Origin: Gammaproteobacteria bacterium
GTDB taxonomy: Bacteria; Pseudomonadota; Gammaproteobacteria; Enterobacterales; Alteromonadaceae
Length of the DNA: 39,421 nt
Direction: 5' to 3'
Assembly (NCBI GenBank): GCA_018815765.1
Contig: JAHIWM010000121.1
Coordinates: forward strand, 1-39,421
Within the stretch, counting starts at the first letter, position 1, and each line of letters starts with the position of its first letter. The notes beneath the pieces were generated by a model. The model was not told where the DNA came from, did not search any database, and saw nothing but the letters and a program-made list of their open reading frames with translations. The translations under genes and the position numbers were made by a program. Below, in pieces: positions 7,600 to 17,971 of the stretch.

Positions 7600-8166
7600 T
7601 TAGCCCTTCACGTACGAGTGCCAGCTGCTGTCGTTCAGTAACTCAGCCAGCACTTGTTCTGTTAATACCCGTAATTTCACTTCGGCCGCGGCGTTGTCCA
7701 ACTTAAATGGGCCTGAGAAGCTACTTTTCCCAGCATAAACTTTATCAAAAGAGCCATGGCTATTTTGAATTTCAATACGTAGTTCGACATCGTTCTTCAC
7801 CAGATGCTCTACTGTGCGTTGATCTGCATCTGCGGATAACTTCAGGATCTGCACCGTCATAGTGGTAACGCTGCTGGAGGTTAATTTTGCGCCTTGAGCA
7901 GTCATTGCATCTGTTAAGGTGGATTCCAGTTGCTGCGCCAGATTATTGCTGGTCGGCAGACTGGTGACAGCTGTACCTTTACGTAAAAACAAGGTTTGAT
8001 CAGATGGGCGCTGATCCACCACGGTTAATACAAACTCTGCACCTGACAGCGCTTTGCTTTGATTCCAGAATACTTGTGGCGTAACTAAAAAAGACGATGA
8101 AGTGCTGCTACAGGCGGCAAGAGCCAGGCTGAAAGCCACCAATACAGAGCGCTTAAGAGAGGACAT
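7600..8166 (-). CDS. yajG: YajG-family outer-membrane lipoprotein
   Basis: A 188-residue lipoprotein with a short basic N-terminus, a hydrophobic core and a lipobox LAAC, giving lipidated Cys19 followed by Ser-Ser, which favours outer-membrane sorting. The mature domain fits the YajG family (PF03923), whose biochemical role is not established. Motifs include QVFWNQSKALSGAEFVLTV and VDQRP after the lipobox, and a helical C-terminus ending NDSSWHSYVKG. AAGGAA precedes the ATG. It starts two bases after the rlmG stop and ends three bases before the cyclophilin start, which shows a tight operon. Its position near ampG and bolA mirrors E. coli. Confidence 0.87.
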   Translation of the reverse strand: MSSLKRSVLVAFSLALAACSSTSSSFLVTPQVFWNQSKALSGAEFVLTVVDQRPSDQTLFLRKGTAVTSLPTSNNLAQQLESTLTDAMTAQGAKLTSSSVTTMTVQILKLSADADQRTVEHLVKNDVELRIEIQNSHGSFDKVYAGKSSFSGPFKLDNAAAEVKLRVLTEQVLAELLNDSSWHSYVKG

Positions 8167-8168
8167 AG

Positions 8169-9308
8169 TTATTTCCTTTTAGTTGATTCGAGGATCACAA
8201 ATTTATTGTTACTGGCAATATGGCGACAACCACCCAGCAGTACCGTCATTTTTTCGTAATAAGGCAAATGTCTGTTCGCGACTATACGTAACTTGCCACC
8301 TGCTTTTAAACAACGTTTGGCGTCATTAAACATCTGCCAGGCAATATGTTCTGTCACGGCCTGCTGTTGATGAAAAGGTGGATTACAAACTACATAATCC
8401 AGGCTCTGATCGGCCTGGCTGGCTAAACAGTCGTCTGTTCTGAACTCGGCCTGAGACAATAGTTCAGGGATGTTGGCTTCAACTGAAGCTTTTGATGATG
8501 CCACAGCCATATAAGAATCATCGGTAAAAATCACTTTAGCTTCAGGTTGTTGTTTTAATAAGGCAACTCCAAGCACACCATTACCACAGCCTAAATCGGC
8601 CACTAGAGCGCCTGCATCCAGTACTGGTAAATGTTCCATCAGGAAACGCGCGCCTATATCCAGTTGCTCTTTCGCAAAGACATTGGCGTGATTGACTAAT
8701 GTCAGCTGATAATCAGCTAATTCCCATTGAATAGGGTAAGTAAAAGCACGAGCTTCACCGCGAGGAGTGCAATGGATAGTCCGGCATTTTTTCTGGGCCA
8801 GAGAAGCCTGAGTTGGGCCTAATTCCTGCTCAAAAATAGCCAGTAAGTTTTTATGAATATCTTTAGCTTTGGCTGCAGCGATAATAATAGTGTCAGGCCG
8901 AACGACCTGACTCAATTGCTGTAACATATAACGCAGATAACCATGATTGTTAGGCACTTTCAGCAATACCAGATCCAGATCCGCGGGCAAAGCCGTAACA
9001 CTGTCGATAAAACTGACGCTATCTGCAGATAAAGCGTTTTGTTGTCTGTTATGTACTGTCGCTTGCTGGCTTAATACAGAGTCGTTTTGCTGGCTATGCG
9101 GGTAGTCACCCAAAGCACAGGACAAAGCGCCAAACAAGTCGTGCATCAGAAGCACTTTTAAATCGGCGCGTTCATTGAGCAAAGGCAAGGCCTGCTGTAA
9201 CAGTAATTCATCGGCTGCATCCCAGGCTTGTAAGCTGCGATTGCTTTGCCCCAGTGGTAATCTGTCCAGCTGCAGTTGCTTGTCAGCGACGGTAAAAATA
9301 GTATTCAT
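8169..9308 (-). CDS. rlmG: 23S rRNA (guanine-N2)-methyltransferase RlmG
   Basis: A 379-residue SAM-dependent methyltransferase expected to methylate G1835 of 23S rRNA. The N-terminal pseudo-domain contains LQAWDAADELLLQQ and DLFGALSCALGDYPH. The C-terminal Rossmann domain contains DIGARFLMEHLP, the SAM motif VADLGCGNGVLGVALL, and the catalytic NPPFHQQ near residue 305, as in E. coli RlmG. The reading frame is open a further 74 codons upstream, but homology begins at MNTIFTVADKQLQLDRLP, so I place the start at the complement of 9306-9308. That leaves 32 bases to the divergent alkB start. It heads the minus-strand operon rlmG-yajG-cyclophilin. Confidence 0.92.
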   Translation of the reverse strand: MNTIFTVADKQLQLDRLPLGQSNRSLQAWDAADELLLQQALPLLNERADLKVLLMHDLFGALSCALGDYPHSQQNDSVLSQQATVHNRQQNALSADSVSFIDSVTALPADLDLVLLKVPNNHGYLRYMLQQLSQVVRPDTIIIAAAKAKDIHKNLLAIFEQELGPTQASLAQKKCRTIHCTPRGEARAFTYPIQWELADYQLTLVNHANVFAKEQLDIGARFLMEHLPVLDAGALVADLGCGNGVLGVALLKQQPEAKVIFTDDSYMAVASSKASVEANIPELLSQAEFRTDDCLASQADQSLDYVVCNPPFHQQQAVTEHIAWQMFNDAKRCLKAGGKLRIVANRHLPYYEKMTVLLGGCRHIASNNKFVILESTKRK

Positions 9309-9340
9309 GCCATTCAACTTAAAGAAGAGAAGGTTGTATT

Positions 9341-9964
9341 TTGACACGTGCACACCAGAGCGACAACCATGGATCGTTGCAACACTTTGTATTACCTGAC
9401 GCAGAGTTGTTGTTTTGGCCAAAGTGGCTGTCGCCAGAGCAGGCAGAACGCTGTTATCAGCAATTGGCACAGCAATTAAACTGGCAGCAGCCTGCGATAA
9501 AAATCTTTGGCAAAGCAGTGTTGATCCCAAGGCAGCAGGTGTGGATGGGGGATCCGCACTGTAGTTATAAATATTCAGGCGTATTATTTGAACCTGAACC
9601 CTGGCATCCTTTGGTCAGGCAACTCACAGACTGGGTGAATCAGCTGTGTCAGACGCACTTTAATTCGGTATTGCTGAACTGGTACGCCGATGGTCAGCAG
9701 CATATGGGCTGGCATAGTGATGATGAGCCTGAGCTGGGGAATAATCCGCAAATTGCGTCGTTAAGTTTGGGGCAGCAGCGTTTTTTTGATTTAAAACACA
9801 AGAACTTAGGTACACAGTTGAAGCTGGAGCTGGGTCATGGTTCGTTGTTGCTGATGGCGGGTCAATGTCAGCAGTATTGGCAGCACAGAGTCCCGAAAAT
9901 GGCCGCTGCAGCAGAAGGGCGCGTAAACCTGACTTTCCGTGAAATCAAGCAAAAAACAACTTAA
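9341..9964 (+). CDS. alkB: AlkB-family 2-oxoglutarate/Fe(II) dioxygenase
   Basis: A 207-residue protein of the DNA/RNA alkylation-repair dioxygenase family. Iron ligands are His and Asp of HxD in MGWHSDDEPEL and the distal His in QHRVPK; the 2-oxoglutarate-binding RVNLTFR follows at the C-terminus (R-x-N-x-x-x-R). NWYADGQQHMGWHSDDE resembles the ALKBH2/3 and bacterial AlkB2-like group more than E. coli AlkB. No in-frame ATG exists before the conserved region; TTG at 9341 has GAGAAGG (9327-9333) seven bases upstream and is the best start. The 5' end lies inside the upstream open frame of rlmG, and only 32 bases separate the two starts, so the divergent promoters must overlap coding sequence. 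Confidence 0.88.
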   Translation: MTRAHQSDNHGSLQHFVLPDAELLFWPKWLSPEQAERCYQQLAQQLNWQQPAIKIFGKAVLIPRQQVWMGDPHCSYKYSGVLFEPEPWHPLVRQLTDWVNQLCQTHFNSVLLNWYADGQQHMGWHSDDEPELGNNPQIASLSLGQQRFFDLKHKNLGTQLKLELGHGSLLLMAGQCQQYWQHRVPKMAAAAEGRVNLTFREIKQKTT

Positions 9965-10012
9965 TTATATTTTCTCTATGGCAGCAGTCGCTTAGCGGAT
10001 TTTCCTTCACTT

Positions 10013-10042
10013 TTGCAAAAAAGCGGGCTGACAAGGTGTAAT
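10013..10042 (+). promoter_or_regulatory. Candidate promoter for bolA
   Basis: TTGCAA (10013-10018) and TGTAAT (10037-10042) are separated by 18 bases, about 45 bases before the bolA start codon. In E. coli bolA has a growth-phase-controlled promoter; nothing in this sequence proves the same control. Confidence 0.42.
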
Positions 10043-10087
10043 GCCTTAACTAGAGTAGAGGTGAGGGAGCAATAAAGAGGTTCAGCT

Positions 10088-10429
10088 ATGTTGGTTCATA
10101 CCGCAATAGAACAGAAGTTATTGAGCGCATTTGATCCTGTGTTCCTTGACGTGGTCAATGAAAGCCATATGCACAATGTGGCACCGGGTTCACAATCACA
10201 TTTCAAAGTCGTGATAGTGACAAATGCCTTTGATGGCATGAGATTGTTAAACCGCCACAGAGCAGTGAATGCAATAGTGGCCGAGGAGTTAGCCGAAAAA
10301 ATTCATGCTTTAGCCTTGCATACCTATACGCCTGGCGAATGGTACGAATATTACGCCGAAAAACCACCGGCATCGCCTAAATGTTTTGGTGGCAGTAAAA
10401 GAGAAAAAACTGCCTTACCTGAGTCCTGA
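10088..10429 (+). CDS. bolA: BolA-family transcriptional regulator / Fe-S trafficking partner
   Basis: A 113-residue BolA protein. The class II KH-like core runs from about residue 6 to 85. The conserved stretch NESHMHNVAPGSQSHFKVVI (24-43) holds the characteristic HMHN and SHFKV, followed by RLLNRHRAVNAIVAEEL and the helix IHALALHTYTPGEW. BolA proteins act with monothiol glutaredoxins in iron-sulfur homeostasis and affect morphology and biofilm formation. The C-terminal tail (PPASPKCFGGSKREK) is longer than the fold needs but common in enterobacterial-type BolA. AAAGAGG is placed well before the ATG. It follows alkB by 123 bases with its own likely promoter and is closed by a hairpin. Confidence 0.95.
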   Translation: MLVHTAIEQKLLSAFDPVFLDVVNESHMHNVAPGSQSHFKVVIVTNAFDGMRLLNRHRAVNAIVAEELAEKIHALALHTYTPGEWYEYYAEKPPASPKCFGGSKREKTALPES

Positions 10430-10437
10430 GATCCTAC

Positions 10438-10470
10438 TAAGTCAAAGCGTCGTAAGGCGCTTTGACTTTA
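10438..10470 (+). terminator. Probable terminator after bolA
   Basis: A stem formed by AAGTCAAAGCG and CGCTTTGACTT, with a short loop, starts nine bases after the bolA stop. The following T-run is weak (TTTAT), so termination efficiency is uncertain. Confidence 0.6.
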
Positions 10471-10624
10471 TCCGCTGCTTTATTTTGTTTGGTTTATCCT
10501 GTCGCAGATACGACTAAGTTCTTGTTTTTGAATGCTCAATGCTGCTATTTTTGCTGATCAGACCTGTTTTTTAAGCTAACGGCTTAAACTAGCTGACAAT
10601 TTTCAACCAACAATAGGTTTTGTT

Positions 10625-11818
10625 ATGGTTATCCAACCTAAAATTCGTGGTTTTATCTGCACTAACGCGCATCCGGTCGGTTGTGCTGCTCATGTGCAAG
10701 AACAAATTGATTATGTCAAAGCCAAAGGCCCTGTGGCCGGTGGTCCAAAAAATGTATTAGTCATAGGTGCTTCAACGGGTTATGGTCTGGCTTCCCGTAT
10801 TACTTCAGCTTTTGCTTCAGGCGCTAAAACCTTAGGTATCTTTTTTGAAAAAGAACCTACCGAAGGCAAAACAGCTTCTGCTGGCTGGTACAACACTGTG
10901 GCTTTTGAAAAGGCTGCAGCGGCTGAAGGCTTGTGGAACAAACACCTGAACGGTGATGCCTTTACCGACGAATTAAAGTCTCAGGCTATTGATTTAATTC
11001 GTCGTGAGATGGGCAAAATTGATTTAGTGGTCTACAGCCTGGCAGCGCCTCGTCGTAAAGATCCTGTGACTGGCGAAGTGTATAGCTCAGTATTAAAGCC
11101 TATTGCTCAGGCTTATACAGCCAAGACCTTAAACACCAGCAAACGTGAAATTGAAAGCGTTTCTGTTGAACCTGCATCTGATGAAGAAATCTTCAATACA
11201 GTGAAAGTCATGGGTGGGGAAGACTGGGAGCGCTGGCTGGATCAGCTGCACGCTGCAGGTGTTTTAGCTGAAGGGTGTCAGACGGTTGCTTATACTTACA
11301 TTGGTAAAGAGCTGACCTGGCCAATCTATGGCAAAGCTACTATCGGCAAAGCTAAAGAAGACTTAGATCGCGCTGCTACTGCTATTACACAAAAACTGGA
11401 TTCAGTTGCAGGCCATGCTTATGTCGCTTCATTAAAAGCTTTAGTGACGCAAGCCAGTTCAGCCATTCCTATTATGCCGCTGTATATCTCCTTGCTGTAC
11501 CGCGTGATGAAAGCCGAAGGCACTCATGAAGGTTGTATCGAACAGATTTATGGTTTGTTCCAACAAGCGCTTTATAACAACAGCCGTACTTTAGATGAAG
11601 GCGGTCGTTTGCGTATGGATGGCAAAGAATTGTCTGAGCATATTCAGTCTGCGGTAAAAGACTTATGGGGTCAGGTGACGACAGAAAACATTGATGAGCT
11701 GACCGATTACAAGGGTTATCACAATGAATTCCTGCGCTTATTCGGTTTTGGCTACAGCCATGTCGACTATGACGCCGATGTGCCGGCTTTATTGCCGCTG
11801 AAAAATCTGGTGCAGTAA
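10625..11818 (+). CDS. fabV: Enoyl-ACP reductase FabV / trans-2-enoyl-CoA reductase
   Basis: A 397-residue single-domain reductase that reduces the enoyl-ACP double bond in the last step of each fatty-acid elongation cycle. The NADH-binding glycine motif GASTGYGLASR (48-58) sits in a Rossmann fold that begins after the family N-terminus IQPKIRGFICTNAHPVGC. The catalytic pair of the FabV/TER family is Tyr235 and Lys244 in the Y-x8-K arrangement, within WPIYGKATIGKAK. Total length matches the family (about 400) and is far longer than FabI. FabV enzymes are generally insensitive to triclosan. The gene stands alone between the bolA hairpin and a strong terminator, with no FabI in view. Confidence 0.96.
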   Translation: MVIQPKIRGFICTNAHPVGCAAHVQEQIDYVKAKGPVAGGPKNVLVIGASTGYGLASRITSAFASGAKTLGIFFEKEPTEGKTASAGWYNTVAFEKAAAAEGLWNKHLNGDAFTDELKSQAIDLIRREMGKIDLVVYSLAAPRRKDPVTGEVYSSVLKPIAQAYTAKTLNTSKREIESVSVEPASDEEIFNTVKVMGGEDWERWLDQLHAAGVLAEGCQTVAYTYIGKELTWPIYGKATIGKAKEDLDRAATAITQKLDSVAGHAYVASLKALVTQASSAIPIMPLYISLLYRVMKAEGTHEGCIEQIYGLFQQALYNNSRTLDEGGRLRMDGKELSEHIQSAVKDLWGQVTTENIDELTDYKGYHNEFLRLFGFGYSHVDYDADVPALLPLKNLVQ

Positions 11819-11823
11819 CTTTG

Positions 11824-11850
11824 AAAAGCCGCTTGATGCGGCTTTTTTTT
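11824..11850 (+). terminator. Intrinsic terminator of fabV
   Basis: AAAAGCCGC (11824-11832) pairs with GCGGCTTTT (11838-11846) around a five-base loop, followed by a run of T. It begins six bases after the fabV stop. Confidence 0.9.
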
Positions 11851-11970
11851 AATCATTCTTTGGTTTTTGGCCAAATTAACTGAATTTGAAACCATTGCAG
11901 CGACCGACAAAAGGCAAAGTTAAAAATCTTGTCTACACTGAGCTTCAGTCGGCTGAAATGCCGGATAATT

Positions 11971-12008
11971 TTGTTGATTAACATAGATAGCACTTATGTT
12001 TAGTGCTA
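11971..12008 (+). promoter_or_regulatory. Candidate nqr promoter with a dyad over the -10 element
   Basis: TTGTTG (11971-11976) and TATGTT (11995-12000) are 18 bases apart, predicting a start near 12007. TAGCAC (11988-11993) and GTGCTA (12003-12008) form a six-base inverted repeat with a nine-base spacer that straddles the -10 element, as expected for a repressor or regulator site. The predicted start lies just upstream of the structured leader at 12013-12085. By-eye prediction. Confidence 0.4.
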
Positions 12009-12012
12009 GAAT

Positions 12013-12085
12013 CCGCGACTTTGGTACGTGTGTCCGCCACCTGCAACAGAGGTTAGGCTGTTGAGGTCCCGGATGCTACGCGCGG
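12013..12085 (+). promoter_or_regulatory. Structured 5' leader element upstream of nqrA
   Basis: The nqr leader can fold into one long imperfect hairpin of 25 pairs. From outside in, the pairs are 12013-12017 with 12081-12085; 12027-12029 with 12078-12080; 12030-12036 with 12070-12076 (two G-U pairs); 12039-12042 with 12064-12067; and 12044-12049 with 12058-12063. The apical loop is AGGTTAGG. Features are a one-sided unpaired stretch (12018-12026), a single-base bulge at 12077, a CC/CC internal loop and a bulged G12043. ACTTT (12018-12022) in the unpaired stretch could also pair with AAAGT (12126-12130) near the nqrA start. The element lies 55 bases before the ATG and may be a cis-regulatory RNA. 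Pairing was derived by hand; function is inference. Confidence 0.5.
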
Positions 12086-12125
12086 CGAGCAGCCGATTAA
12101 ACCAGGCCCTGTTTCTTCCCGTTAA

Positions 12126-13475
<1,350 letters not shown>

Positions 13476-13477
13476 AA

Positions 13478-14683
13478 ATGGGTTTAAAGCATTTTTTAGA
13501 AAGTATTGAGCCGCAGTTCGAGAAAGGCGGAAAATACGAAAAGTGGTATGCTTTATATGAAGCTGCTGCAACAATTTTCTACACCCCAGGTCTGGTGACC
13601 AAAGCGGGTACTCATGTGCGTGACAGTATCGATCTGAAACGTATCATGATTTTTGTCTGGTTAATGTTATTCCCTGCGTTGTTTTTTGGTATGTTCAATA
13701 TCGGTCATCAGGCGGTTATCGCACTGCAGGCTGGTTTTGGTATGCCTGACACCTGGCAGGTTGGATTGTTCCAGTTACTGGGCGGTGAGTTAACTGCCGA
13801 ATCGGGCTGGGGCAGCAAAATGTGGTATGGCGCCGTTTGGTTCCTGCCTATTTATGCAACTGTCTTTATTGTCGGCGGTTTCTGGGAAGTGTTGTTTGCT
13901 TCAGTGCGTAAGCATGAAATCAACGAAGGCTTTTTTGTCACTTCTATTCTGTTCGCCTTAATTCTTCCTGCTTCTATTCCACTGTGGCAAGCTGCTTTAG
14001 GTATTACCTTTGGTGTGGTTGTTGCAAAAGAAGTCTTTGGTGGTACAGGCCGTAACTTCCTAAACCCTGCGTTAGCTGGCCGTGCTTTCCTGTTCTTTGC
14101 TTACCCGGCACAGATTTCAGGCGACAAAGTATGGACAGTGGCTGATGGCTATTCAGGTGCTACCTGGTTGTCTAAAGCAGTCAATGGCGAAGTATCTGAC
14201 TGGTCAATCAGTGCTCAGTGGTGGGATGCGTTCTACGGTTTTATCCCAGGTTCAGTCGGCGAAACCTCGTTCTTAGCGCTGATGATTGGTGGTTTAGCTT
14301 TAATTTACTTCCGTATTGCTTCATGGCGCATTGTGGCTGGTGTAATGGTCGGTACTATTGTTTTTGCCACTATGTTCAATATGATTGGTTCAGAAACAAA
14401 CGCTATGTTTGCTATGCCTTGGTACTGGCATATAGTGTTAGGTGGCTTTGCTATTGGTATGTTCTTTATGGCAACTGATCCGGTATCAGCATCTTTCACA
14501 AATCCAGGCAAATGGGCGTACGGTATCCTGATTGGTTTTATGGTGGTGATGATCCGTGTGGTGAACCCTGCTTACCCTGAAGGTATGATGTTAGCAATTC
14601 TGTTCGCTAACTTATTTGCGCCATTGTTTGACTATATGGTGGCTCAGGCGAATATCAATCGGAGGCTTGCCCGTAATGTTTAG
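13478..14683 (+). CDS. nqrB: Na+-translocating NADH:quinone reductase subunit B
   Basis: A 401-residue integral membrane subunit with about ten helices that carries covalently bound FMN and takes part in Na+ translocation. The flavinylation motif SGAT is at residues 226-229, with Thr229 as the expected FMN attachment site. The N-terminus [20 protein letters not shown] is the family start and places the ATG at 13478, not at the earlier start of the open frame. A strong AAGGAAGG lies upstream, overlapping the end of nqr[21 protein letters not shown] (188-207) is another conserved stretch. The stop overlaps the nqrC start by eight bases. Flavinylation needs an ApbE transferase, which is not encoded in this locus. 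Confidence 0.96.
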   Translation: MGLKHFLESIEPQFEKGGKYEKWYALYEAAATIFYTPGLVTKAGTHVRDSIDLKRIMIFVWLMLFPALFFGMFNIGHQAVIALQAGFGMPDTWQVGLFQLLGGELTAESGWGSKMWYGAVWFLPIYATVFIVGGFWEVLFASVRKHEINEGFFVTSILFALILPASIPLWQAALGITFGVVVAKEVFGGTGRNFLNPALAGRAFLFFAYPAQISGDKVWTVADGYSGATWLSKAVNGEVSDWSISAQWWDAFYGFIPGSVGETSFLALMIGGLALIYFRIASWRIVAGVMVGTIVFATMFNMIGSETNAMFAMPWYWHIVLGGFAIGMFFMATDPVSASFTNPGKWAYGILIGFMVVMIRVVNPAYPEGMMLAILFANLFAPLFDYMVAQANINRRLARNV

Positions 14684-15464
14684 TAATAACGATAGTATTG
14701 GCAAAACCTTTTTTGTGGTCATTGCTTTATGTTTGGTGTGTGCAATTTTAGTAGCGACTGCTGCTGTTCAGCTGCGGCCAAAACAGGTTGAAAACAAACT
14801 GTTAGACTCTCAGAAAAACGTTCTGGCTGTCACAGGTTTGTTAGCTGAAGGCGATATCAAAGAGTTATACATCAAACATATTCAGGAACGTTTAGTCGAT
14901 CTGAATACAGGTGAGTTCGTTGATATGGACCCTGAAAGCTACGACTACCGCAGAGCAATGAAAGCGCCTGAAACCAGCATCAAGCTGGATGGTGCTGACG
15001 ATAAAGCTTCTATTAAGAGTCGTGCGAACATAGCTCCTGTGTATTTCGCTTACAACGATGGCGTTGAGTCAGGCAAATTATCAGCCATAGTTTTACCTGT
15101 TCATGGGTATGGCTTATGGTCGACTATGCACGCATTTTTAGCTTTGGATAACGATGGCAATACCATTAAAGGTATTAACTACTATGAACAAGGCGAAACT
15201 GCTGGTTTAGGTGGTGAAGTACAGAACCCGAAATGGACTGCTCAATTTGTTGGCAAAAAGTTATTGGACGAGTCTGGCGCTCCTGCCATTAAAGTAATGA
15301 AACCAGGTAATGCTAACCCAACTTCAGCTTATGAAGTAGATGGTTTGTCTGGCGCCACTTTAACCAGCAAGGGTGTACAGAATACTTTCGATTTCTGGGC
15401 AGGAGCCAAAGGTTTTGCACCTTTCCTGACCAAAGTTCGCGACGGAGCATTAAACAATGGCTAG
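14676..15464 (+). CDS. nqrC: Na+-translocating NADH:quinone reductase subunit C
   Basis: A 262-residue subunit with one N-terminal membrane anchor (about residues 11-31) and a periplasmic FMN-binding domain. The motif [11 protein letters not shown] begins at residue 225 and Thr228 is the expected covalent FMN site. [16 protein letters not shown] and [15 protein letters not shown] are conserved family segments. The open frame extends upstream, but homology and the GGAGG at 14661-14665 place the ATG at 14676, overlapping the nqrB stop by eight bases. The gene in turn overlaps nqrD by eight bases. These overlaps imply tightly coupled translation of the membrane subunits. Confidence 0.96.
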   Translation: MFSNNDSIGKTFFVVIALCLVCAILVATAAVQLRPKQVENKLLDSQKNVLAVTGLLAEGDIKELYIKHIQERLVDLNTGEFVDMDPESYDYRRAMKAPETSIKLDGADDKASIKSRANIAPVYFAYNDGVESGKLSAIVLPVHGYGLWSTMHAFLALDNDGNTIKGINYYEQGETAGLGGEVQNPKWTAQFVGKKLLDESGAPAIKVMKPGNANPTSAYEVDGLSGATLTSKGVQNTFDFWAGAKGFAPFLTKVRDGALNNG

Positions 15465-16086
15465 TGCAAAAGAAATGAAAAGCCTTGTCTTCGGACCGGT
15501 CTTTGCAAATAACCCTATCGCATTACAAGTTTTAGGTATTTGTTCTGCGTTGGCTGTAACCACTAAGCTGGATAAAGCTTTAGTTATGGGTATAGCGCTG
15601 ACTTTGGTTACTGCGTTCTCGAGCATGTTTATCTCGATGATCCGTAACCATATTCCATCAAGCGTTCGTATCATAGTTCAGATGACCATCATCGCGTCCC
15701 TGGTAATAGTGGTGGATCAGGTGTTGAAAGCTTTTGCTTACAACGTAGCCAAAGAGCTGTCGGTGTTTGTTGGTTTGATTATCACCAACTGTATCGTAAT
15801 GGGTCGTGCTGAAGCTTATGCCATGAAAAGCCCGCCATTAATGAGCTTTTTAGATGGTATAGGTAACGGTTTAGGCTACACAGTGTTGCTGCTGATCGTC
15901 GCTTTTATCCGTGAGCTGTTTGGTTCAGGTACTTTATTTGGTGTTGAAATTCTGCCATTAGTCAGCGCCGGCGGCTGGTATCAGCCTATGGGTATGATGT
16001 TGATTGCACCTAGTGCGTTTATCATTATCGGCTTGTTGATCTGGATACTGCGTACTTTCCGTCCAGAGCAAGTTGAGAAGGCATAA
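15457..16086 (+). CDS. nqrD: Na+-translocating NADH:quinone reductase subunit D
   Basis: A 209-residue membrane protein with six predicted helices. It belongs to the RnfA/RnfE-NqrD/NqrE family, whose pseudo-symmetric pair binds an intramembrane iron centre. The conserved INCIVMGR-like stretch reads [14 protein letters not shown] (about 108-121) and carries the cysteine expected as iron ligand. A second cysteine lies near residue 28 in [14 protein letters not shown]. The start ATGGCTAG overlaps the nqrC stop, and nqrE follows after ten bases. Length matches the family (about 210). Confidence 0.95.
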   Translation: MASAKEMKSLVFGPVFANNPIALQVLGICSALAVTTKLDKALVMGIALTLVTAFSSMFISMIRNHIPSSVRIIVQMTIIASLVIVVDQVLKAFAYNVAKELSVFVGLIITNCIVMGRAEAYAMKSPPLMSFLDGIGNGLGYTVLLLIVAFIRELFGSGTLFGVEILPLVSAGGWYQPMGMMLIAPSAFIIIGLLIWILRTFRPEQVEKA

Positions 16087-16096
16087 GGGGCTATCA

Positions 16097-16705
16097 ATGG
16101 AACACTACATTAGTTTATTTGTTCGTGCAGTCTTTATCGAGAACCTGGCGTTAGCCTTTTTCCTCGGTATGTGTACTTTTATCGCAGTGTCAAAGCAAGT
16201 GAAAACGGCGTTCAGTTTAGGTATAGCTGTAACTTTCGTTTTAGCTTTATCTGTGCCTGTAAATAACCTGGTTTATCACAACCTGTTGGCTCCTGGTGCT
16301 TTAGAGTGGGCTGGTTTTCCTGGCACAGATTTAAGTTTCCTTGGCTTTATCACTTATATCGGTGTGATCGCAGCCTTAGTACAAATCGTAGAGATGTTCT
16401 TAGACAAGTACGTACCTGCTTTGTACAACGCTTTAGGTATTTTCTTACCTTTGATCACCGTAAACTGCGCAATTTTTGGTGCTGTAGCCTTTATGGTTGA
16501 GCGCGATTATAACTTCGGTGAAAGCGTAGTCTTTGGTTTAGGTAGTGGTATCGGCTGGACTCTGGCTATCACATTAATGGCCGCCGTCAGTGAAAAACTG
16601 AAATATGCCGACATGCCTGCTGGCGTGCGTGGTTTAGGTTCACGTTTTATCATGGTTGGTTTAATGGGCTTGGGCTTTATGTCCTTCTCAGGCGTTTCAC
16701 TGTAA
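16097..16705 (+). CDS. nqrE: Na+-translocating NADH:quinone reductase subunit E
   Basis: A 202-residue membrane subunit with six predicted helices that pairs with Nqr[21 protein letters not shown] is the standard N-terminus, giving ATG at 16097. [13 protein letters not shown] and [14 protein letters not shown] carry the two cysteines that match the iron-binding positions of the NqrD/E and RnfA/E pairs. A GGGG stretch lies about seven bases upstream. The gene lies between nqrD (ten-base gap) and nqrF (25-base gap) in the operon. Confidence 0.96.
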   Translation: MEHYISLFVRAVFIENLALAFFLGMCTFIAVSKQVKTAFSLGIAVTFVLALSVPVNNLVYHNLLAPGALEWAGFPGTDLSFLGFITYIGVIAALVQIVEMFLDKYVPALYNALGIFLPLITVNCAIFGAVAFMVERDYNFGESVVFGLGSGIGWTLAITLMAAVSEKLKYADMPAGVRGLGSRFIMVGLMGLGFMSFSGVSL

Positions 16706-16730
16706 GCAATTGCTGTAAAAGGAAAGAACA

Positions 16731-17957
16731 ATGCAAGAGATATATCTTGGCGTTGGAATGTTCACCCTGCTGGTTCTGGCTTTAGTTGTTATGATTTTAG
16801 CTGCTAAGGCCAAACTGGTGTCTTCAGGTGACATTACCATTGGAGTGAATGGCGACCCTAAGTTGGCCATTCAGACAAAAGCCGGCGGCAAATTACTTGG
16901 CGCTTTAGCTGATAAAGGTATTTTCCTGTCGTCAGCTTGTGGTGGCGGTGGTTCTTGTGGTCAGTGCCGTGTTCATGTTCATGCAGGTGGCGGCGACGTT
17001 TTACCTGTAGAAATGGGCCACCTGACTAAAGGTGATCGTCGTGAAGGTTGTCGTTTAGCTTGTCAGGTCAGTGTGAAAACTGACATGGAAATCGAAGTTG
17101 AACCGGAAATCTTTGGTATCAAAAAATGGGAATGTTCTGTTATCTCTAATGATAACAAAGCAACCTTTATCAAAGAATTAAAGCTGGCTATTCCTGATGG
17201 CGAATCAGTACCTTTCCGTGCTGGTGGTTACATCCAGATTGAAGCGCCTGCGCACCATGTGAAGTATGCTGACTTTGATGTTCCGGCTGAATACCGTGGT
17301 GACTGGGAACGCTTTAAGTTCTTCACACTGGAGTCCAAAGTAGACGAAGAAACTATTCGTGCTTACTCTATGGCGAACTATCCGGAAGAAGAAGGCATTA
17401 TCATGTTAAACGTGCGGATCGCGTCTCCGCCACCAAATAACCTGAGCTTACCTTGCGGTAAAATGTCTTCGTACATCTGGAGCTTAAAAGCCGGCGATAA
17501 AGTAACGATTTCTGGTCCATTTGGTGAATTCTTCGCGAAACAAACTGAAGCAGAAATGGTATTCGTAGGTGGTGGTGCTGGTATGGCCCCAATGCGTTCG
17601 CACATTTTTGACCAGTTACGCCGTCTGAAATCCAAACGTAAGATGAGCTTCTGGTACGGTGCCCGTTCTAAGCGTGAAATGTTTTATGTTGAAGATTTCG
17701 ACATGCTGGCTGCTGAAAACGAGAATTTCGTTTGGCATACAGCCTTGTCTGATCCACAGCCGGAAGATAACTGGACTGGTTACACTGGTTTTATTCACAA
17801 CGTGTTGTTTGAAAATTACCTGAAAAACCACAAAGCGCCAGAAGACTGTGAGTTCTATATGTGTGGTCCACCGATGATGAACAAAGCGGTGATCAACATG
17901 CTGAAAGACTTAGGTGTAGAAGACGACAACATTCTGTTGGATGACTTCGGCGGTTAA
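16731..17957 (+). CDS. nqrF: Na+-translocating NADH:quinone reductase subunit F
   Basis: A 408-residue subunit that accepts electrons from NADH. It has one N-terminal membrane helix (about 5-25), a plant-type [2Fe-2S] domain with ligands Cys70, Cys76, Cys79 and Cys111, and a ferredoxin-reductase module. Within that module, [11 protein letters not shown] (about residue 215) binds [16 protein letters not shown] (about 281) is the NADH-binding stretch, and the C-terminus ends NILLDDFGG as in Vibrio NqrF. AAAGGAAAG precedes the ATG. It is the last structural gene of the complex; downstream comes a long palindrome and then nqrM. Confidence 0.97.
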   Translation: MQEIYLGVGMFTLLVLALVVMILAAKAKLVSSGDITIGVNGDPKLAIQTKAGGKLLGALADKGIFLSSACGGGGSCGQCRVHVHAGGGDVLPVEMGHLTKGDRREGCRLACQVSVKTDMEIEVEPEIFGIKKWECSVISNDNKATFIKELKLAIPDGESVPFRAGGYIQIEAPAHHVKYADFDVPAEYRGDWERFKFFTLESKVDEETIRAYSMANYPEEEGIIMLNVRIASPPPNNLSLPCGKMSSYIWSLKAGDKVTISGPFGEFFAKQTEAEMVFVGGGAGMAPMRSHIFDQLRRLKSKRKMSFWYGARSKREMFYVEDFDMLAAENENFVWHTALSDPQPEDNWTGYTGFIHNVLFENYLKNHKAPEDCEFYMCGPPMMNKAVINMLKDLGVEDDNILLDDFGG

Positions 17958-17971
17958 GCCAAAGCAATCTT

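Noticed and set aside
9309-9530. A 74-codon N-terminal extension of RlmG.
   Set aside because: It lies opposite the start of alkB, resembles no methyltransferase segment, and the RlmG homology begins at the internal ATG.
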